NCBI GenBank assembly: GCA_034406715.1
Contig: CP137864.1
Span: 1,054,001-1,118,000, forward strand
Source: Rhodotorula mucilaginosa
Lineage: Eukaryota; Basidiomycota; Microbotryomycetes; Sporidiobolales; Sporidiobolaceae
Reading direction: 5' to 3'
Length of the DNA: 64,000 bases
Below, in pieces: positions 10,887-23,377 of this stretch. Each line of letters begins with the position of its first letter. Within the stretch, counting starts at the first letter, position 1. Both the position numbers and the translations under genes were made by a program. A model generated the notes under the pieces. That model did no database searches. It saw nothing but the letters and a program-made list of their open reading frames with translations, and was not told where the DNA came from.

Positions 10887-12219
10887 TCAGTAGTTGTAGA
10901 CCGAGAACGACTTGATGCGCCAGTACGCGTGCGAAAAGTCGTGAGCCGAGTTGAGGACGTAGTCGCGGCAGGTGTCGGCGCCAGTGAGGGCCGCGCAGCT
11001 TCCGCTGGACTGGCCCGAGTAGTCGCCGTCCGTGTGCCAGACACCCTCCGGCCACGTGCCGCAAATGTTGCTGTTGACGACGAGGGTCTGCGGCTGGAAG
11101 TAGGTCGACGGGTTGCAACCCTCGGCGGCGATGTACATGTCGGGAGTCGACCAGCTCCACGGGTTCGGGTTCTTGTCCTTGATGTCCTGCGGGACTTGTC
11201 CGCGAGGGAAGTACCAAGCCTTGATGCCGGCGCTGGACCACTCGAGGGCGTAGACGCCGGCGCCCTTGGCATTGGCGCCGACGCCGCAGGTCGCGTTCTG
11301 GGTCGTGCGGAACCCGCAACCCTGCGAGTCGGTCGCGTGCGCGTCGCAGTTGAGGGAGTTGGCCCCCGCCAGCATACCCTCGGCCGAGTAGCCGGTCGAG
11401 CCCGCCCAGCAACCGGGGCCGGTGTGGACCGAGAAGCCGTTCTTGCTCTGCAGCGAGACGTACTCGACGAGGTCGATCTCACCGCCGTTCGGCCAGTCGG
11501 GGCCGGTGGACCAGATCGCCGGCCACGAACCGCAGCTGCGGCAGAGGACACGAGAGTTAGCCCGGCTGCTGGGCGCACAACCGAAGCATTCGAAACACGT
11601 ACACCTGGGGCATGCGGGCGATATCCCAGAGGTAGAGACCCTCGGCGTAGGCGGCCTTGCTGGTCAACTTGATCGCGTTGAGCGTGTTGCCGTCCGGGTT
11701 GACCCACGAAGCGGTACGGAGGTGAACCTGCGTCACAGTCTCGCGTCAGCAGGGGTCTCTGCGTCCTAGTAAACTCGCCGTGGTGCGTACCTCGCCCTTC
11801 TTGACCTCGACGAGGCCTTGGTTCCAGGCCGTCTCCTGGTCGACAAAGTTGGCGAGACCGCCGTTCTGCGAGCCTGTCGGGGCGAGGCGAATAGCATATC
11901 AGCCACTGCTGTATTGCGTACACACACAGACGACTCGATTGCCAGGGCGGATCGCTTCGAGGCGATCGGCAGAGGCGACGCGTGCACGCGACCGAGACAT
12001 GCAAACAATCACACAGAAACCGTTGGCGGACTGACCGGTCGCGAAGTCGAAGAGGTTGAGGAAGTCCTGGCCGGCATAGTAGCCCGAGAGCTGGTATCCG
12101 GACGAGCGCTTGATGTCCGAGTGACGCTTGCGAGCGTTGGCGGCGTCAGCGCCAGGCCAGTGGGCGGACGCGACGGTCGCGGTGGCCGCGAGCGCGACGA
12201 GGGCGGCAGCGGTGCGCAT
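10887..12219 (-). CDS. Secreted GH16 endo-beta-glucanase (laminarinase-like)
   Basis: Exons on the minus strand: 12036-12219, 11791-11873, 11603-11727 and 10887-11535, giving 346 aa. It starts with a signal peptide (MRTAAALVALAATATVASA), then a short pro-region with a dibasic ARKR site suited to Kex2-like processing. The GH16 beta-jelly-roll follows, with catalytic motif GEIDLVEY; the nucleophile is Glu150, the assisting residue Asp152 and the acid/base Glu155 by my count. Other family blocks are ARMPQVCGSWPAIW and KAWYFPRG. GH16 enzymes cleave or remodel beta-1,3(4)-glucans of the cell wall. No GPI signal or lectin module is seen. The third intron donor is placed at GTACGT to keep phase. Confidence 0.9.
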
Positions 12220-12674
12220 GATGGAAGGGGAGAGTAGAAGCGAGTGTGGGGATATGTACTGAAACGAGAGTCGGATCAAGGGATTCTCAGCCAGTGAGCA
12301 AGCCTCGAGTTGGGATGGGACGAACGAAGGAAGAACCAAAGACGAGGCGACTCGAGCGCGGAGGACAAGGCGCCGCACGCGCCTCACTCAACAACGCCGA
12401 TCACCAAACAATTGCAATGCACCCCCCGCGGCCTGGGAGTTCGAGCACCTTGAGGGTACACGCCATTCCCTTCACTGTCGCTCCTGCTCGTACCTACTCC
12501 GGAGCTGCCCCAGCGAGCCAGGCAGGCAACCGCCTTCGAGAGTCGGGCTTGTCGCCGACTGCACGCAAACTGCACGTGCGAGAGTGACGTGCTTGCCTCA
12601 GGGGAGGCTTGGGGGAGGTTGCCCGGCCTCCTGACTTCAAAAAACCTCGCTGCTTCGGTTCCGCGTCTGCCGTC
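12220..12674. promoter_or_regulatory. Divergent intergenic region GH16 / UBP2
   Basis: About 455 bp between two divergent start codons. The stretch next to the GH16 start is CT-rich on that gene's strand. No repeat or RNA gene is seen. Confidence 0.45.
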
Positions 12675-15600
12675 ATGACCGAATCGTCAGGTCAGCCGCG
12701 CCTATGGCCTCACGGAGCCGTGCGAGAGTTGTACTGAAACTGCCCGTCCACAGAACCGCCTGCGGAGCCGAACGAACGCCCGGTCGAGGTCGGTGACGGT
12801 GCTCCTGCTCCTGCTTCACCGCCTCGTCCGCCTCGACCCTCGTACGCTGCTCTCGCCGCGGTGGCTGGCGCAAGCAGCTCCTCGACAGATCAGACGATGC
12901 GCGACCCGCCGCCGCCTCGTCCGCCCAAGCCCGCGGTGCAGAACTCGCGACCGGTCGCAGCCTCGACCTTCTTCGACGAACCGGCAACGACAGTCACCAC
13001 GTCTGGGTTGCGCGGCCCGCGGCCCATGAGCACGTCGCCGACGACGGTCCGGCCCTCAGGAAGCTACAGCCAGGCTCTCACCGCTGCCAAACCCGCACAG
13101 CCGAATGACGACCAGATCCCCGCCGACGACGCTGACGAACTCTTGAGCGACGACGACGACGAGTTGCGCATCGCCGGCAACGAGGGTTACTCGGGTTCGC
13201 CTGCGGTTTGTCCCACGACTGGTCGCAAGCCCATCCGCGTGTACGGCACTGCGGCGAAGCGGTCATACGTTTCGCGAGCTGAAGCGGCACCACCTGCGGG
13301 TCCGCCTCCGATGCAGTGGGACGAGGACAACTGGGGGCACGGTTCGAACGCACCTCCGGATCAACTGGTTGCGTCGACTTCGGCTGCTCGTTACGAGGAT
13401 GCCGGTCGTCGAACGGACGCACAGGGCGGTGGGGATGCAACGTGGGAGGAATTAGTGCAGGCAGGATACGCGAGTCAGCATCCGCATACTTCGCGTCACT
13501 TTTCGAAAAGTCGCACACCACCGCCACCACCGCCTCCGCTGGTTGTCGCGTCGGCCCCGCCGGTCGAAGTCGGCGGCTGGACGACCCCGCGCGTGCTCGC
13601 CAAGGCCGGCGAGCACGGCAGCAAGCCTGGCATTTGGCAGCACACGATGTACGACTTTGAGATCGGCGATACGCCGGCGGGAGAGCCTGCTAGCGCCAAG
13701 CGGCCGTATGCTGCGATGGGCACCGAGATCGAGGCCGTCGAACCAGAATCGGCGCCCAAACCGGCCGAAGACGCCGCCGCCGCCGCCGCCGCCGCCGCCG
13801 AACCGCCGTCCGATTCGGACATGCTCGTCCATGATGGCGGTAGCTCGCAGTCTGTTGTTGCTGCTACCGCGAGCGAGACTTCGGCGGACGATCCCATCGA
13901 GGATCCGGACGAACCGACGCCGGCTCCGCCTCGGCGCCCCGTGTTCCGTACCGTCACCCGCGCAGAACTCGACGCGGCCCGCCCACATTCGTCGCTCTTC
14001 TTCTGCCCGTATACCTTCTCGTGGTGCCTCTTCGCTCGGACGGTAGATGGCGAACCGGTCACGAACGACGAGCCAGTCTTGTGGCAGGCGAGGATGGCCG
14101 GCGCGCAGGAAGACGACATCGGCGCGTGGTTCACCGCCGCCGGGATCGATCCGCCTCCGCCTGATCCGATCGCACCCGCCCATTTCCCGAAAAAGACGCT
14201 CCAGCGGCTGTCGCTCGACGACCTCGATCCGGCTGGCTTGGTCGAACTCGTCTCGAACCGCGGTCGGGTGTGCGCCTTCTCGACTCAAGACTGGTACCCG
14301 GCCGTCGTCCCGGCCAGCGAATTTCACGCGCTGCTCGAAGATCGCGGCAGCCGACCGATGGCCGGGCAAACCGCGGTGACTGCGCGCTTCCACGCGGTCA
14401 AGACGATCTGGAGGTCAGCGAAACCCGCTTTCCGCTTGCGCTCGGCGAGAGACCTTGCTGATGCTTGTTTCCCCGCTGCAGGACTCTCGACAATCTGCTG
14501 TTTGTGGGCGAACAGCGCGGCTTGCCCGTCACCGGCAAAACCTTTACCAAATGGCTGGGATGGGACAAACTCAGGCGAGTAGTCCGACCACGCTTCTATG
14601 GGCAGTCTCGAGCGCTGACACGAGCGAACTCCTTCCGCCTTGCAGTGAATCGATCTTGGTCGACACGCTCGGGGCGACAGTGCTGGAGCAGAACGGGCAC
14701 AACACTCTCACGTTCACGAATTTGAGCGACGAGACGGAAGGCGGGCGGAAGAACCGGACGCGCCTGCTCCGTTGCTGGCTCGAACTCGCGATCTGGTTGG
14801 AGCACGCCAAACGTGTGCATGGTGGGTCCTCGAGTTGATGATCGTGGTGCTGATCGCTCTGTACTTACGAATGCCTTCTTTCGTGATGGTGGACAGCCTT
14901 CAAAGAGGACGAGTTTGGTATCAACACCCGTGTTTCAATCACGAACGCCAGGTCGAGGATCGCCAAATTGATGGGCCAAGGAGACCGTGAGTCCTGACCT
15001 TTTGATATCTTCGCCGCTTGAGCCTCCTCCTGATCAACGAGCTCGCCGCCCCTTGCAGTGCCGCGCGTGCCAGCGGGTCAGTCTTGGGAGGCGCCGGGTG
15101 TGGCAAGGCTGCACCTCCCGGACGTCGAAGCCGAGCTGCATCCGCTCGCGATCGAGTACAGCGACTTGGGCGTGACGCCGAATCTCGCCGACGAGGTCAT
15201 CATCAAGGTGTACGACATCAAGTGCGCGGAGGAACCTTATCTCCTGCCCTTCCGGCTCCACGCGCTTTGTCGAATCGCCGAATCGCGTGCTACCGACGCT
15301 TTGCGCGTCAAGGTCGCGCAGGAGCGCAGCCTCGGACGCCATCCCGTCCACGAGATCGCTGCAGCATTCGGCGAGCTCCGCCTCCCAGACCCCTTCAACT
15401 CGTCGACGTACACCAGCGAAGAGGCACTGGTTGAAGCTCTGCAAAAGCGCATCACCGAAGTCGAGCACCCGGGCCGACGCGCCGTCCTCCTGCAGGCGGC
15501 CAAGATGGTGGCAGACCATACCGGCAGCGAATACTTCCGAGCCGTCCTCGAAAGCTCTGCCGGCGAACTCGGCGAGCCGCCTGCGAAACCGAAGATGGAC

Positions 15601-18411
15601 CTCGACGCGGCCTGTCGGGCTCTCGGAATCGAAAAGGACACTGACGACGACTTCGTCATCATGACTTACGACATTCGCGTAAGTGGGCCAGACTCCCAGT
15701 AGCCGAGAACGACTCGCGTGTGCTCATTGCTTTCCTCGCAGCTTATCGACGCCGAAAGCGAGTCCGACAAGGTCAAGGTCAAGGACGCGCTGCGAGTCGT
15801 AGCCGAAGCCCGAAACAGCCCGGTCCTGCAACGACTCCTGCAAACGGATGTCGGCAGTGAGCCTGACGGTCGACTTCAACCGATCTCGGAGCAGCTTACT
15901 TACTCGTACACTTTGCAGGCTCGGACGCGGGATGGGAAGCCAGCGTCGCTGCGGATCCTCGGATACCGGTCGGACTGACCAACATCGCCAACACTTGCTA
16001 CCTCAACTCGCTCCTGCAGTATTTCTTCACCGTTCGCGAGATGCGCGAAACCATCCTCGCCTTCGAGGAGCATCCGCACGCCGAGGGAGACGACCAGTCG
16101 CAGATCCGCGTTGGCGGCCGGCTGGTCAGTCCAGCAGAGATCAAGCGGTCGAAGCGATGTCAGTCCCTTTTCGTCACGGTTGCATTTATAAGAGTAGGGT
16201 ACTGATGCGCTCTCGTGCAGTCGTGATCCTGCTCAAGACCTTGTTCGAGCAACTCATCCACGCACCGGTTTCCGCCGTCACACCCGAGACTGAGCTCGCC
16301 TACCTCGCTCTCGTCCCTTCACGCGAAGAAGTGGAAGCAGCTGCTGCCTCGCCCGATGCCTCGCTTCTCACCAACGAGCCGGGGGCGATCAACTCCGACT
16401 CGCAAACTGCGTCGAGGGCATCACCGGCGGCTTCATCCGATACGGTCAAATCGCCCTCGTCGGTACTCGGCAAACGCAAGAACGGCGAACCTGACGACCA
16501 GGCGATGCAGCTTGACCTTCTCTCCCCGACGGCGAGCAAGGCGGATCGGCCACTCGACGAACGAGATCTGAACCGTTCCCTGGACGCGCCGTCCGCGAGC
16601 AAACACTCCAACGGAACCAGCGAAGAGCCGACTCCCGAAGACGCCGACGACTACCCGCGAATCAAGCGCGGAAGGTCGACCGACGGCGACAAAGCCGAAA
16701 CTTCGCTGATGCAGCTCGACAAGGCCGCCTCTCCTGCGCCGCCGCCGTTGCCGCCTCGACCGACAGCTCCGCCGCAGGACAAGGAGAAGGAGCTCGAACG
16801 GCAAGTGTCGACGTACATGGCCTTTGGACGGCAGAACGACGTGACCGAGTGCATGGACAACGTCATGTTCCAGGTCGAGGCGGCCCTGCTGGCAAATGCG
16901 AGGAACGGGCATGGCGAGGAGACTGCGAACCTGCTGCGCAAGTAAGTCACCCAGGCCGCACAGTATGTGGTGGCATTGCTGATGCACATCTTTACCTCCT
17001 TCAGAACGTTCTTTGGGACGCTGCGGCAGCAGATCGCGTTCGATGAGCCGGCCGAGGTCGAAGATCCGGTCCGCAGCCAAGATCAGGCGTTTTCTTCTCT
17101 ACTCGTCGACGTGCCGGCCAGCTCGGCGACGACCGTCCCCGGTCTGACTCGCGACATCTACGACGCGCTCGATACGCTTTTCGAGCCGGCTCAGGTCGAG
17201 CTCGAGTCTCGTTCAGCTCGTCGCCACATCCGCTTGATCGCGCCGCCGCCGCCGGTCCTGCAGGTGCAGCTGCAGCGAGTGCAGTACGACCGCGAGCGTC
17301 AGTCAGTCTACAAGAGCAATGCCCATCTCGCTTTCGAAGATGAGCTCGACGTCGGGCGGTACCTCGAAAGTCAGGCGGACGACGCCGACCTGCAGGTCAA
17401 GCACAGCCGAACCGACGCGGCCCGCGAAGAGCTCAGAAAGGTCCGCGCTCGCCTTACCGAGCTCGCGCAAAACACCGTGAGTCCCAGGCTACCTTTTCGC
17501 TGTATGCGGCCTCCAGTGCTAAATTCAAATTTCGCAGTCGTCGACTTCTGCAGCGCTCGTCCGTTCCGCCCTGTCACATGCCAAGCACCTCGCAAGCTCG
17601 CTGCCTCCCCCTCCGAGTACATCGGACGAGGACGAGCTGATGGCGTCATCGTCGGAGGAGGAACCCCGGCCAAGCAGCGTTGCTTTGCGGAAACTCCTCA
17701 CGGAACGACTCCTCGAAGACACGGAGCAGGAAGTGAAAGACCTCGAGGACGAGATCGCTTCCCTTGCGCACCATGTGGTCGAGCTCAAGCGCGAGATGCG
17801 CCAGACGTGGGACGAGGGTGGACTCGAGCGCAAGTCGCGGTACAAGTTGACCGCCGTCTTTATCCATCGCGGTACGTCGCGCTTTCTTGGTACGACTGCT
17901 TAGCTCCTGTTGCTGACGAGCTTTGTACGCACCGGGACAGGCACGGCCTTGAGCGGGCATTATTACATCTATCAGCGCGACCCGCGAGAGGAGAAGCGAT
18001 GGCTCAAGTGTGAGGCCTTCTTCTCCTTCTCCCGCTTTCTCGAGTTCCTTTGCTGACGGTGTTGGCTACGTCAGACAACGACTCGCTCGTGACCGAGGTC
18101 GACGCAGACGAAATCTTCCGCGAGACGAGTGAGTCACACCGAGATTGGCCTTTCTGCGTCTCGCTCGAGGCACCATGGCACTACGATCGCCCTCCTGGGT
18201 GCGTCTTTAGAGCGCGCGAAGCTGACCAGACGCTGTGGTGTCTGCAGCCGGCGATACGAACGCGTACTTCCTCTCCTATGTGCGAATGGACTGCCTGTGA
18301 GCTCATCTCGATTCTAGGCCTGGTTTTCCTCGCCCTCGCCTTGTTGACCTCTTCCCCCCTAACCCAACTTGCAGTGACGCGATTGAGCCCATCAAGCGCG
18401 AACCAGCATGA
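12675..18411 (+). CDS. UBP2: Ubiquitin carboxyl-terminal hydrolase, UBP2-like
   Basis: Fifteen exons: 12675-12690, 12754-14413, 14482-14574, 14646-14821, 14897-14986, 15059-15678, 15742-15856, 15919-16158, 16221-16941, 17005-17476, 17538-17871, 17941-18009, 18075-18128, 18248-18296 and 18375-18411; 1581 aa. The first exon (16 nt, MTESS) precedes a disordered Pro/Ala/Asp-rich N-terminus. The peptidase C19 Cys box is GLTNIANTCYLNSLLQYFF (Cys about 950) and the His box GTALSGHYYIYQRD (His about 1519). Between them lie long charged inserts, as in the Ubp2 subgroup, which trims K63 chains with Rsp5 (family knowledge). The third intron has a GC donor (14575). Frames agree across all junctions. Confidence 0.88.
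13770..13803 (+). repeat. GCC trinucleotide repeat coding for poly-Ala
   Basis: A pure GCC tract inside exon 2 of the UBP2-like gene encodes nine consecutive Ala in its disordered N-terminal half. Such tracts are prone to length change between strains. Confidence 0.8.
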
Positions 18412-19089
18412 CCAGTATAGCGATTCGTTCCGGGCAAGGATCTCCCGCCGTACTTGCATTTTGCATTTCTCAGATCGATCGCAGTATGGCTCCACGTCTC
18501 AGAGACCGCGCTTCTCGCTCGAGCTGCTCTTGAGGTGCAGATATCGACGCAGCGTACTATAGCAAATTGAATGGCCTTCATGACCGTTGAACCGGTGTCC
18601 GCAAGTGCACCTCATCACGCCTGCTGCGCAATCCGAAAAAAGGTGCGGAGGTGATCTGCTGCATCGGTTACTTCCGCCGTGCTCTCCATTTCCACGCTGT
18701 AGAGAGATTATCATGCCTTCTCTGTGCTTGCGGGGTGGTCTGTGCGAGAATCTCGAGCTGCGGCTCGTCAAAAGACGAGCCTGTGCACCGCCTCCGCGAG
18801 ACGAACAGGGGGAAGTTGGGTCAAGCGAGGCTGCAACAAGAAGACAACAAGCATCGCACGCCGCCTCGTTCTGCCCGTGTACTGCCCAGCTGCGTGTGCT
18901 TGCCCAGCCGATCCCGCGCACGAACCCGATCTCGCCGACCGGTCGACCGCGCCGCGCAGTTCGCGTGCTTGCCCCTCTCGTCTTCTCGCCGCCCGTCTCT
19001 CAGCCGCCGAGCATCCCTTCGCCGACCGCCTCTTCCCACCGCTCTCGCCTCGCGTCTCGCTGACCTGCAGGAGCAGCCCGCACTACGCC
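18412..19089. other. Intergenic region upstream of the GH26-like gene
   Basis: About 680 bp after the deubiquitinase stop. It contains a CT-rich leader over roughly the last 150 bp before the GH26 start and otherwise no gene I can support. Confidence 0.45.
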
Positions 19090-21305
19090 ATGTTTGCATC
19101 CACGTCGACTGCGGCGCCGTCACGGCCGAGCCGGTCTCCGAGGAGGAGAAGCCCGTTGGCGCGCGCCGCTCGCACTGCGCTCGCGCTCGCCGTCGCCGGC
19201 ACCGCCATCTCGGCCGTCAACGGCGCCATGTACGAGCCGCCAGAGGGACAGGTCATGCTCGGGTTCTGGTTTGACCCGGCAAACCGTAAGTCGGCTCGCA
19301 GCGCTGCGCCCAGTTCTCGAGTTTCTCGCGCGTGCCCATCGACCACGCATCGCCGTCACCGGAAGACGGAACGCGCCACGGGTCGTCGAACCGCGTCTCG
19401 CTCCTTTGCCCGCGTGATGGTTCAGGCAGCGCTCGCATACAGCGCATCATCTTCATCTCTGTCCACGGTCATGGCGCTGCACGCCCGATCTCCGCGGCAA
19501 CGCGCTCAAGCCCCGACGAACGCGGGGTTCACTGGAGTTCCCGATCTCCGGTTCCAGAATGCCACTCGGGCGTGGAGGCGCGCGGGGGGACCAAGCTATA
19601 GACGAGCCAAATCACAACAAGACTAGCAAAAGCGTGTGTGCAGAGGACTGACGTTCTCGTGTCCCGTGCAGCCTACAACGACCGACCGTCAATTATCAAC
19701 GAGAAGCTCGGTAACAACGTTCCCGTGTTCCAGATCGCCCAGCCTATCCCTCTTCCGCCCTACAACTGGACAACCGGTGTTGGCGGTCCCGCACCGGAGA
19801 ACGTGAGCAGCCCGTTTCTCGCGTTCGCGAGCAGAACCCCCCGCCGAGCGAATCGCTGACCCGACTTTTGTCTTGGCTCGCCTCCGCTCGTGCAGACCAT
19901 CGAGCAATCCGGCACAGACGCCGCCGTCTTCCTCACCATCTACCCGACAGAAGGCTTTGCCGCAGTCACAGATGAGGACTTTATCGCGCTCGGCAAGCAG
20001 ATCCTGGATTGTGCGCCTTCTTTTCTCCGGTCCTCCTTTCGACCCCGCTTTTACTGACGCATGCGATGGTGACACTCACAGACCAGACTACCCTCAACCG
20101 AACGACCTTCCTCCGATACGCCCCTGAAATGCAAGGAACGTGGATGAGATACGGACAGCAGCCGACGGCGTTCCTGCAATCGTGGCAGAACATGTATACC
20201 CTCGTCAAGTCGGTCGCACCCGAGACGGTCATCGTCTGGGCACCCAACACGCCGCAAGGCTACCCGTACGGCCAGACCGGCACGGCGTTCACCTCGCTTA
20301 GCTCGGTCGACCAGGCCTTGCTCGACACGAACCAGAACGGAGTCCTCGACGCCGGAGACGACTCGCTCGCGCCGTACTACCCCGGCGACGACCTTGTCGA
20401 CTGGATCGGTCTCTCGATCTGTTCGTCTCCTCCCCGAACCTGCACTGGCGGTGGCGTGCCTTGACTGACCTCTTTCCCTCTCTCCCGATTCGCAGATTAC
20501 AAGGGTATCCCGTCCGATACTATGAACTCCATCCAGCCGAACAACTACTGCTCGGACGTTATCACGGGTACCGACCCTGGGACTGGCAACGCGATCACCG
20601 AGTGGTACCAGACGTACTGCGCCAACAAGCCTTCGAAAGCGTGCATGGTGAGGAGTCGACTCTTTTTTGGTTCGGGTAGCGGCACACGCTGACTGACCCG
20701 CTCTGCCGTGTTCGCCTTGCAGTTCGCCGAGTGCGGTGCCGCGTTCCACGTCAACGACGCCGGAGTCTCGGCTGCTGCTCTTCAGCAGGCTTGGTGCGTC
20801 CGGCTCCGTCTCCAACACAAGTCTGAAAGGGTTCGTGGCTGACTCGCCGGCGTGCCCCTACTCCTACAGGCTCACGGACTGCATCACGAGCCAGAACATG
20901 CTCACGCGGTTCCCGCGTATCAAGCTGTACAACCAGTTCGAGTACGAGAAGACCGAGACGGCCAACGACGGCTCGGACGACCTCCGTGACTACCGAGTCC
21001 TGAACAACACGGCCGTCCTCGACGAGCTCAAGGCCGACTTGAACTCGCTCAGCGGCTCGTTCTACTGGGCCGCCTCGCGCGCCCCGCCGACGTCGATCTC
21101 CTCGGCCGGCGCTCCCGCCGCCACCAACTCGGCAGGTTCGACCGTCAAGCAGGCCATCACGGCGACGACTCGTCCCCGCCCGACGACCTTCCCGAGCCTG
21201 TTCGGCACCACCAGCGACGGTACTCAGCGCGCCGAGTGGGCCGAACTCGGCATCATGGTCGCCGCCGGCGTCGTCGGAGCGTACTCGGTCATGCGGACTC
21301 TCTAA
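19090..21305 (+). CDS. GH26-like secreted glycosidase with C-terminal hydrophobic anchor
   Basis: Exons 19090-19285, 19672-19802, 19896-20010, 20082-20420, 20496-20647, 20723-20793 and 20870-21305, giving 479 aa. The N-terminus is basic, then hydrophobic (TALALAVAGTAISAV), a signal peptide or signal anchor. The barrel carries FLRYAPEMQGTWMRYG, matching the GH26 acid/base strand, followed by WQNMYTLVKSVAP and VIVWAPN, and the likely nucleophile block MFAECGA. The C-terminus is Ser/Thr/Pro-rich and ends in a hydrophobic stretch (WAELGIMVAAGVVGAYSV), suggesting GPI or membrane anchoring at the cell surface. GH26 members act on mannans or related glycans; the substrate here is not predicted. Intron 1 is unusually long (386 nt). 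Confidence 0.75.
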
Positions 21306-22017
21306 AGCGCAGCGCATCCACCGGTTCGACCCTAGCGGTTCTGCTGCGACTTTCATCCTCTTCTTGTACAGTTTGACGTCTAGACTGGGAGGCGAGGCGA
21401 CGGCGACGCGAGTCATCTCTTCAAGCGCCTCGACGGATCGACCGATCTCTCGCTTCCCTCCCACATTCCATCTCTTCTCCCTTCTCCCCCACCGACCACC
21501 CTGCCAACTTTCGGACTATCGCACTATTATCGTCCCTTTGTCCACACCTTTCCTCCTCCGCCCTCTATCTTATCCACGCCTTCCCTACTCTCTTACGCTC
21601 GCACATGACTATCTCTCACTCGCCCGATCTGCTATACCTCATCAAGGACACTTTTCCCCTCCTCTCCCGCCATGGAAACAAATTCGCGACCTTGCACCGT
21701 ACCTTAACACCCCCCTATTGAGCATCGCTTCCCTCTTCCAGCACACTCGTTATTACTCGGCGCCTCACGACATCCCCTCAACAGCATGGACTTTCTCTCC
21801 CCGGTTCTCTTCGTTGGTGTGCCTCCCGTCGTCTACTCTTATTGGGTCATCGTCAGGAGACCGTGCCGACGCTGTCTCTCACGCAATTCTCTGCTCTCGT
21901 AATGATACCCAACCTGTTTCTGCCTCATGATCTCGCACGGCTTCCCTGGAGAGCGGCTTTGTTCGGATTACTATGTGCATGTTGTTTGCAGGGTTGCGCG
22001 GTTTGCAAAACAGAAGC
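21306..22017. other. CT-rich intergenic region
   Basis: About 710 bp between the GH26-like stop and the isochorismatase stop. Positions 21440-21780 are strongly pyrimidine-rich on the plus strand, like a promoter plus 5' leader rather than a terminator, although no long gene follows. A 38-codon ORF (listed separately) begins at its end. Confidence 0.45.
21786..21902 (+). CDS. Possible small membrane protein (38 aa)
   Basis: An ATG directly after a long CT-rich leader opens a 38-codon frame. Residues 1-23 are hydrophobic (MDFLSPVLFVGVPPVVYSYW, then VIV) and are followed by a basic, Cys-containing tail (RRPCRRC). That layout fits a single-pass small membrane peptide. No family is recognised, and the frame could also be a first exon continuing by splicing or a chance ORF. 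It sits just downstream of the convergent isochorismatase 3' end. Confidence 0.25.
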   Translation: MDFLSPVLFVGVPPVVYSYWVIVRRPCRRCLSRNSLLS

Positions 22018-23045
22018 TCAGAAGCCGCGACCAGCGATCAACTTTTGCAAGGAGTCGCGGGTAATCGGGTCGTACTCCTTAATGAGGCCTGTCAGAGCCT
22101 TGAAGCCCGGATGGTCGGCATCGCCTGCCGAGTCGCAATCTCCCAATCGTCAGCATTTGCCTCGCGTGGCTGCACGAGCCGGAGAAGCGGCAACGCACGC
22201 ATGATTTGGTAGAGAATCGACTCGGACGTGGTGATCTGCGCGCCCGAGTCGCGCATGCGCTATGGATAAGGGGAGATGCAGTCAGGTGCGGTGGCTCCGA
22301 GCTAGTGAAAACCGCCCGTCCTCACCTTGATCGCCAACCCGACTTCGTCGCCGTTGGCACTCGAGACGCCGTCGGCGAGGACATGGACGTCGATGCCCTT
22401 CTCCAACAGGTCGAGAGCAGTCTGAAGTACGCAAACGTGTGCCTGCGCGCAGAAGGGGCGCATCAGCAATGCTGGCGGATGATTTCAGAAGAACACGAGC
22501 GCAAAAACGAACCTCGATTCCGCATAGCACCACGCTCTTGGTCTCCCACTCTTTCAGCTGCTGCTCCACCTGCGGTACGATCATGCTGAACTTGGTCTTG
22601 ACGAGCGGAACCCATGGAGGACGCAGAGACGGCGAAGGGAGCTCGTGCAGAGGCAGTGGCACGTTCTCGCTGATGTCGACCAAACTCATTCCGGCGTGGG
22701 TGTTGGCTCCCGGAGGTGCAGCTGCGCAAATCTCAGACGCGATCAGCATGGAACAGGGTCGGTACAGAAAGAAGAACCGAGATGTGCGCACCTCTCGGAG
22801 CTTGTTGCGTTGCGATGACCGGGATTTCCATGATCATGGCCGCCTTGATCATCTTCTCCGCCGTGGCCAGCACGGACGGGTACGAGTGCACGACGAGTCG
22901 GAATCGCTCCTGCAAGTCGCACAAGAAGAAGGCGGTCTGGTTCCATGCCACGACCACCGTCAGCGAGGCCCTTTGCGGATCGAAGACCTGGGCGACGCAC
23001 TCTGCTCGGAACGAGCCTGTGGATGCGCGACGCTGCGGCACTCAT
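22018..23045 (-). CDS. Isochorismatase-fold hydrolase (ISOC1/ISOC2-like)
   Basis: Exons on the minus strand: 23001-23045, 22792-22936, 22513-22721, 22326-22442, 22199-22259 and 22018-22124, giving 227 aa. The cysteine-hydrolase residues are visible: Asp in [10 protein letters not shown] (about Asp22), Lys in the VKTKFSM block and nucleophile Cys in VVLCGIEAHVC (about Cys137), with the cis-peptide IE before it. The C-terminus [16 protein letters not shown] matches the ISOC subgroup rather than nicotinamidases. No signal peptide; cytosolic. The physiological substrate of ISOC proteins is unknown. The last two exons were joined by phase ([14 protein letters not shown]). Confidence 0.88.
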
Positions 23046-23377
23046 TTCCAGCGGTCCGTAGGTGTGTCGGGAAGCTTCAAGCTGGCCTCCGTGGCCGCCG
23101 AATGGCTCGCCTCGGAAGAGTTCGCTCGGCGAAGTCGCCAAGTTGCGGTGATGATTTCATTCTTTTTTGACATTTCGATCACGTTTTGGCAACGTTTTGG
23201 CTTGGCGGTGCCACGTCAGCGATGTCAAGACAAGACTCCGGCTTGATCTCCGTCTCGAGTCCCGGAGATCAGACCTTCCCTCGCTGGTACGCTCTTCCTC
23301 TCCAAGACCGCAGGCTGCAAGAGATAGTCGCGCTGAGGAAGCCGCAGAGTCCACTACTCTCTTCAATCGGCCGCACC
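23046..23377. promoter_or_regulatory. Divergent promoter, isochorismatase / lipase A
   Basis: About 330 bp between divergent start codons. There is an A/T-rich patch at about 23150-23200 (TTCTTTTTTGAC on the plus strand). No recognised site. Confidence 0.4.

Noticed and set aside
10719-11672. Plus-strand ORF of 317 codons opposite the GH16 gene
   Set aside because: It overlaps the GH16 exons antisense, crosses their intron boundaries and has low-complexity Arg/Val/Gly content without motifs.
21321-21335. tRNA B-box-like GGTTCGACCC sequence just after the GH26-like gene
   Set aside because: No A box, acceptor stem or anticodon arm can be formed around it.
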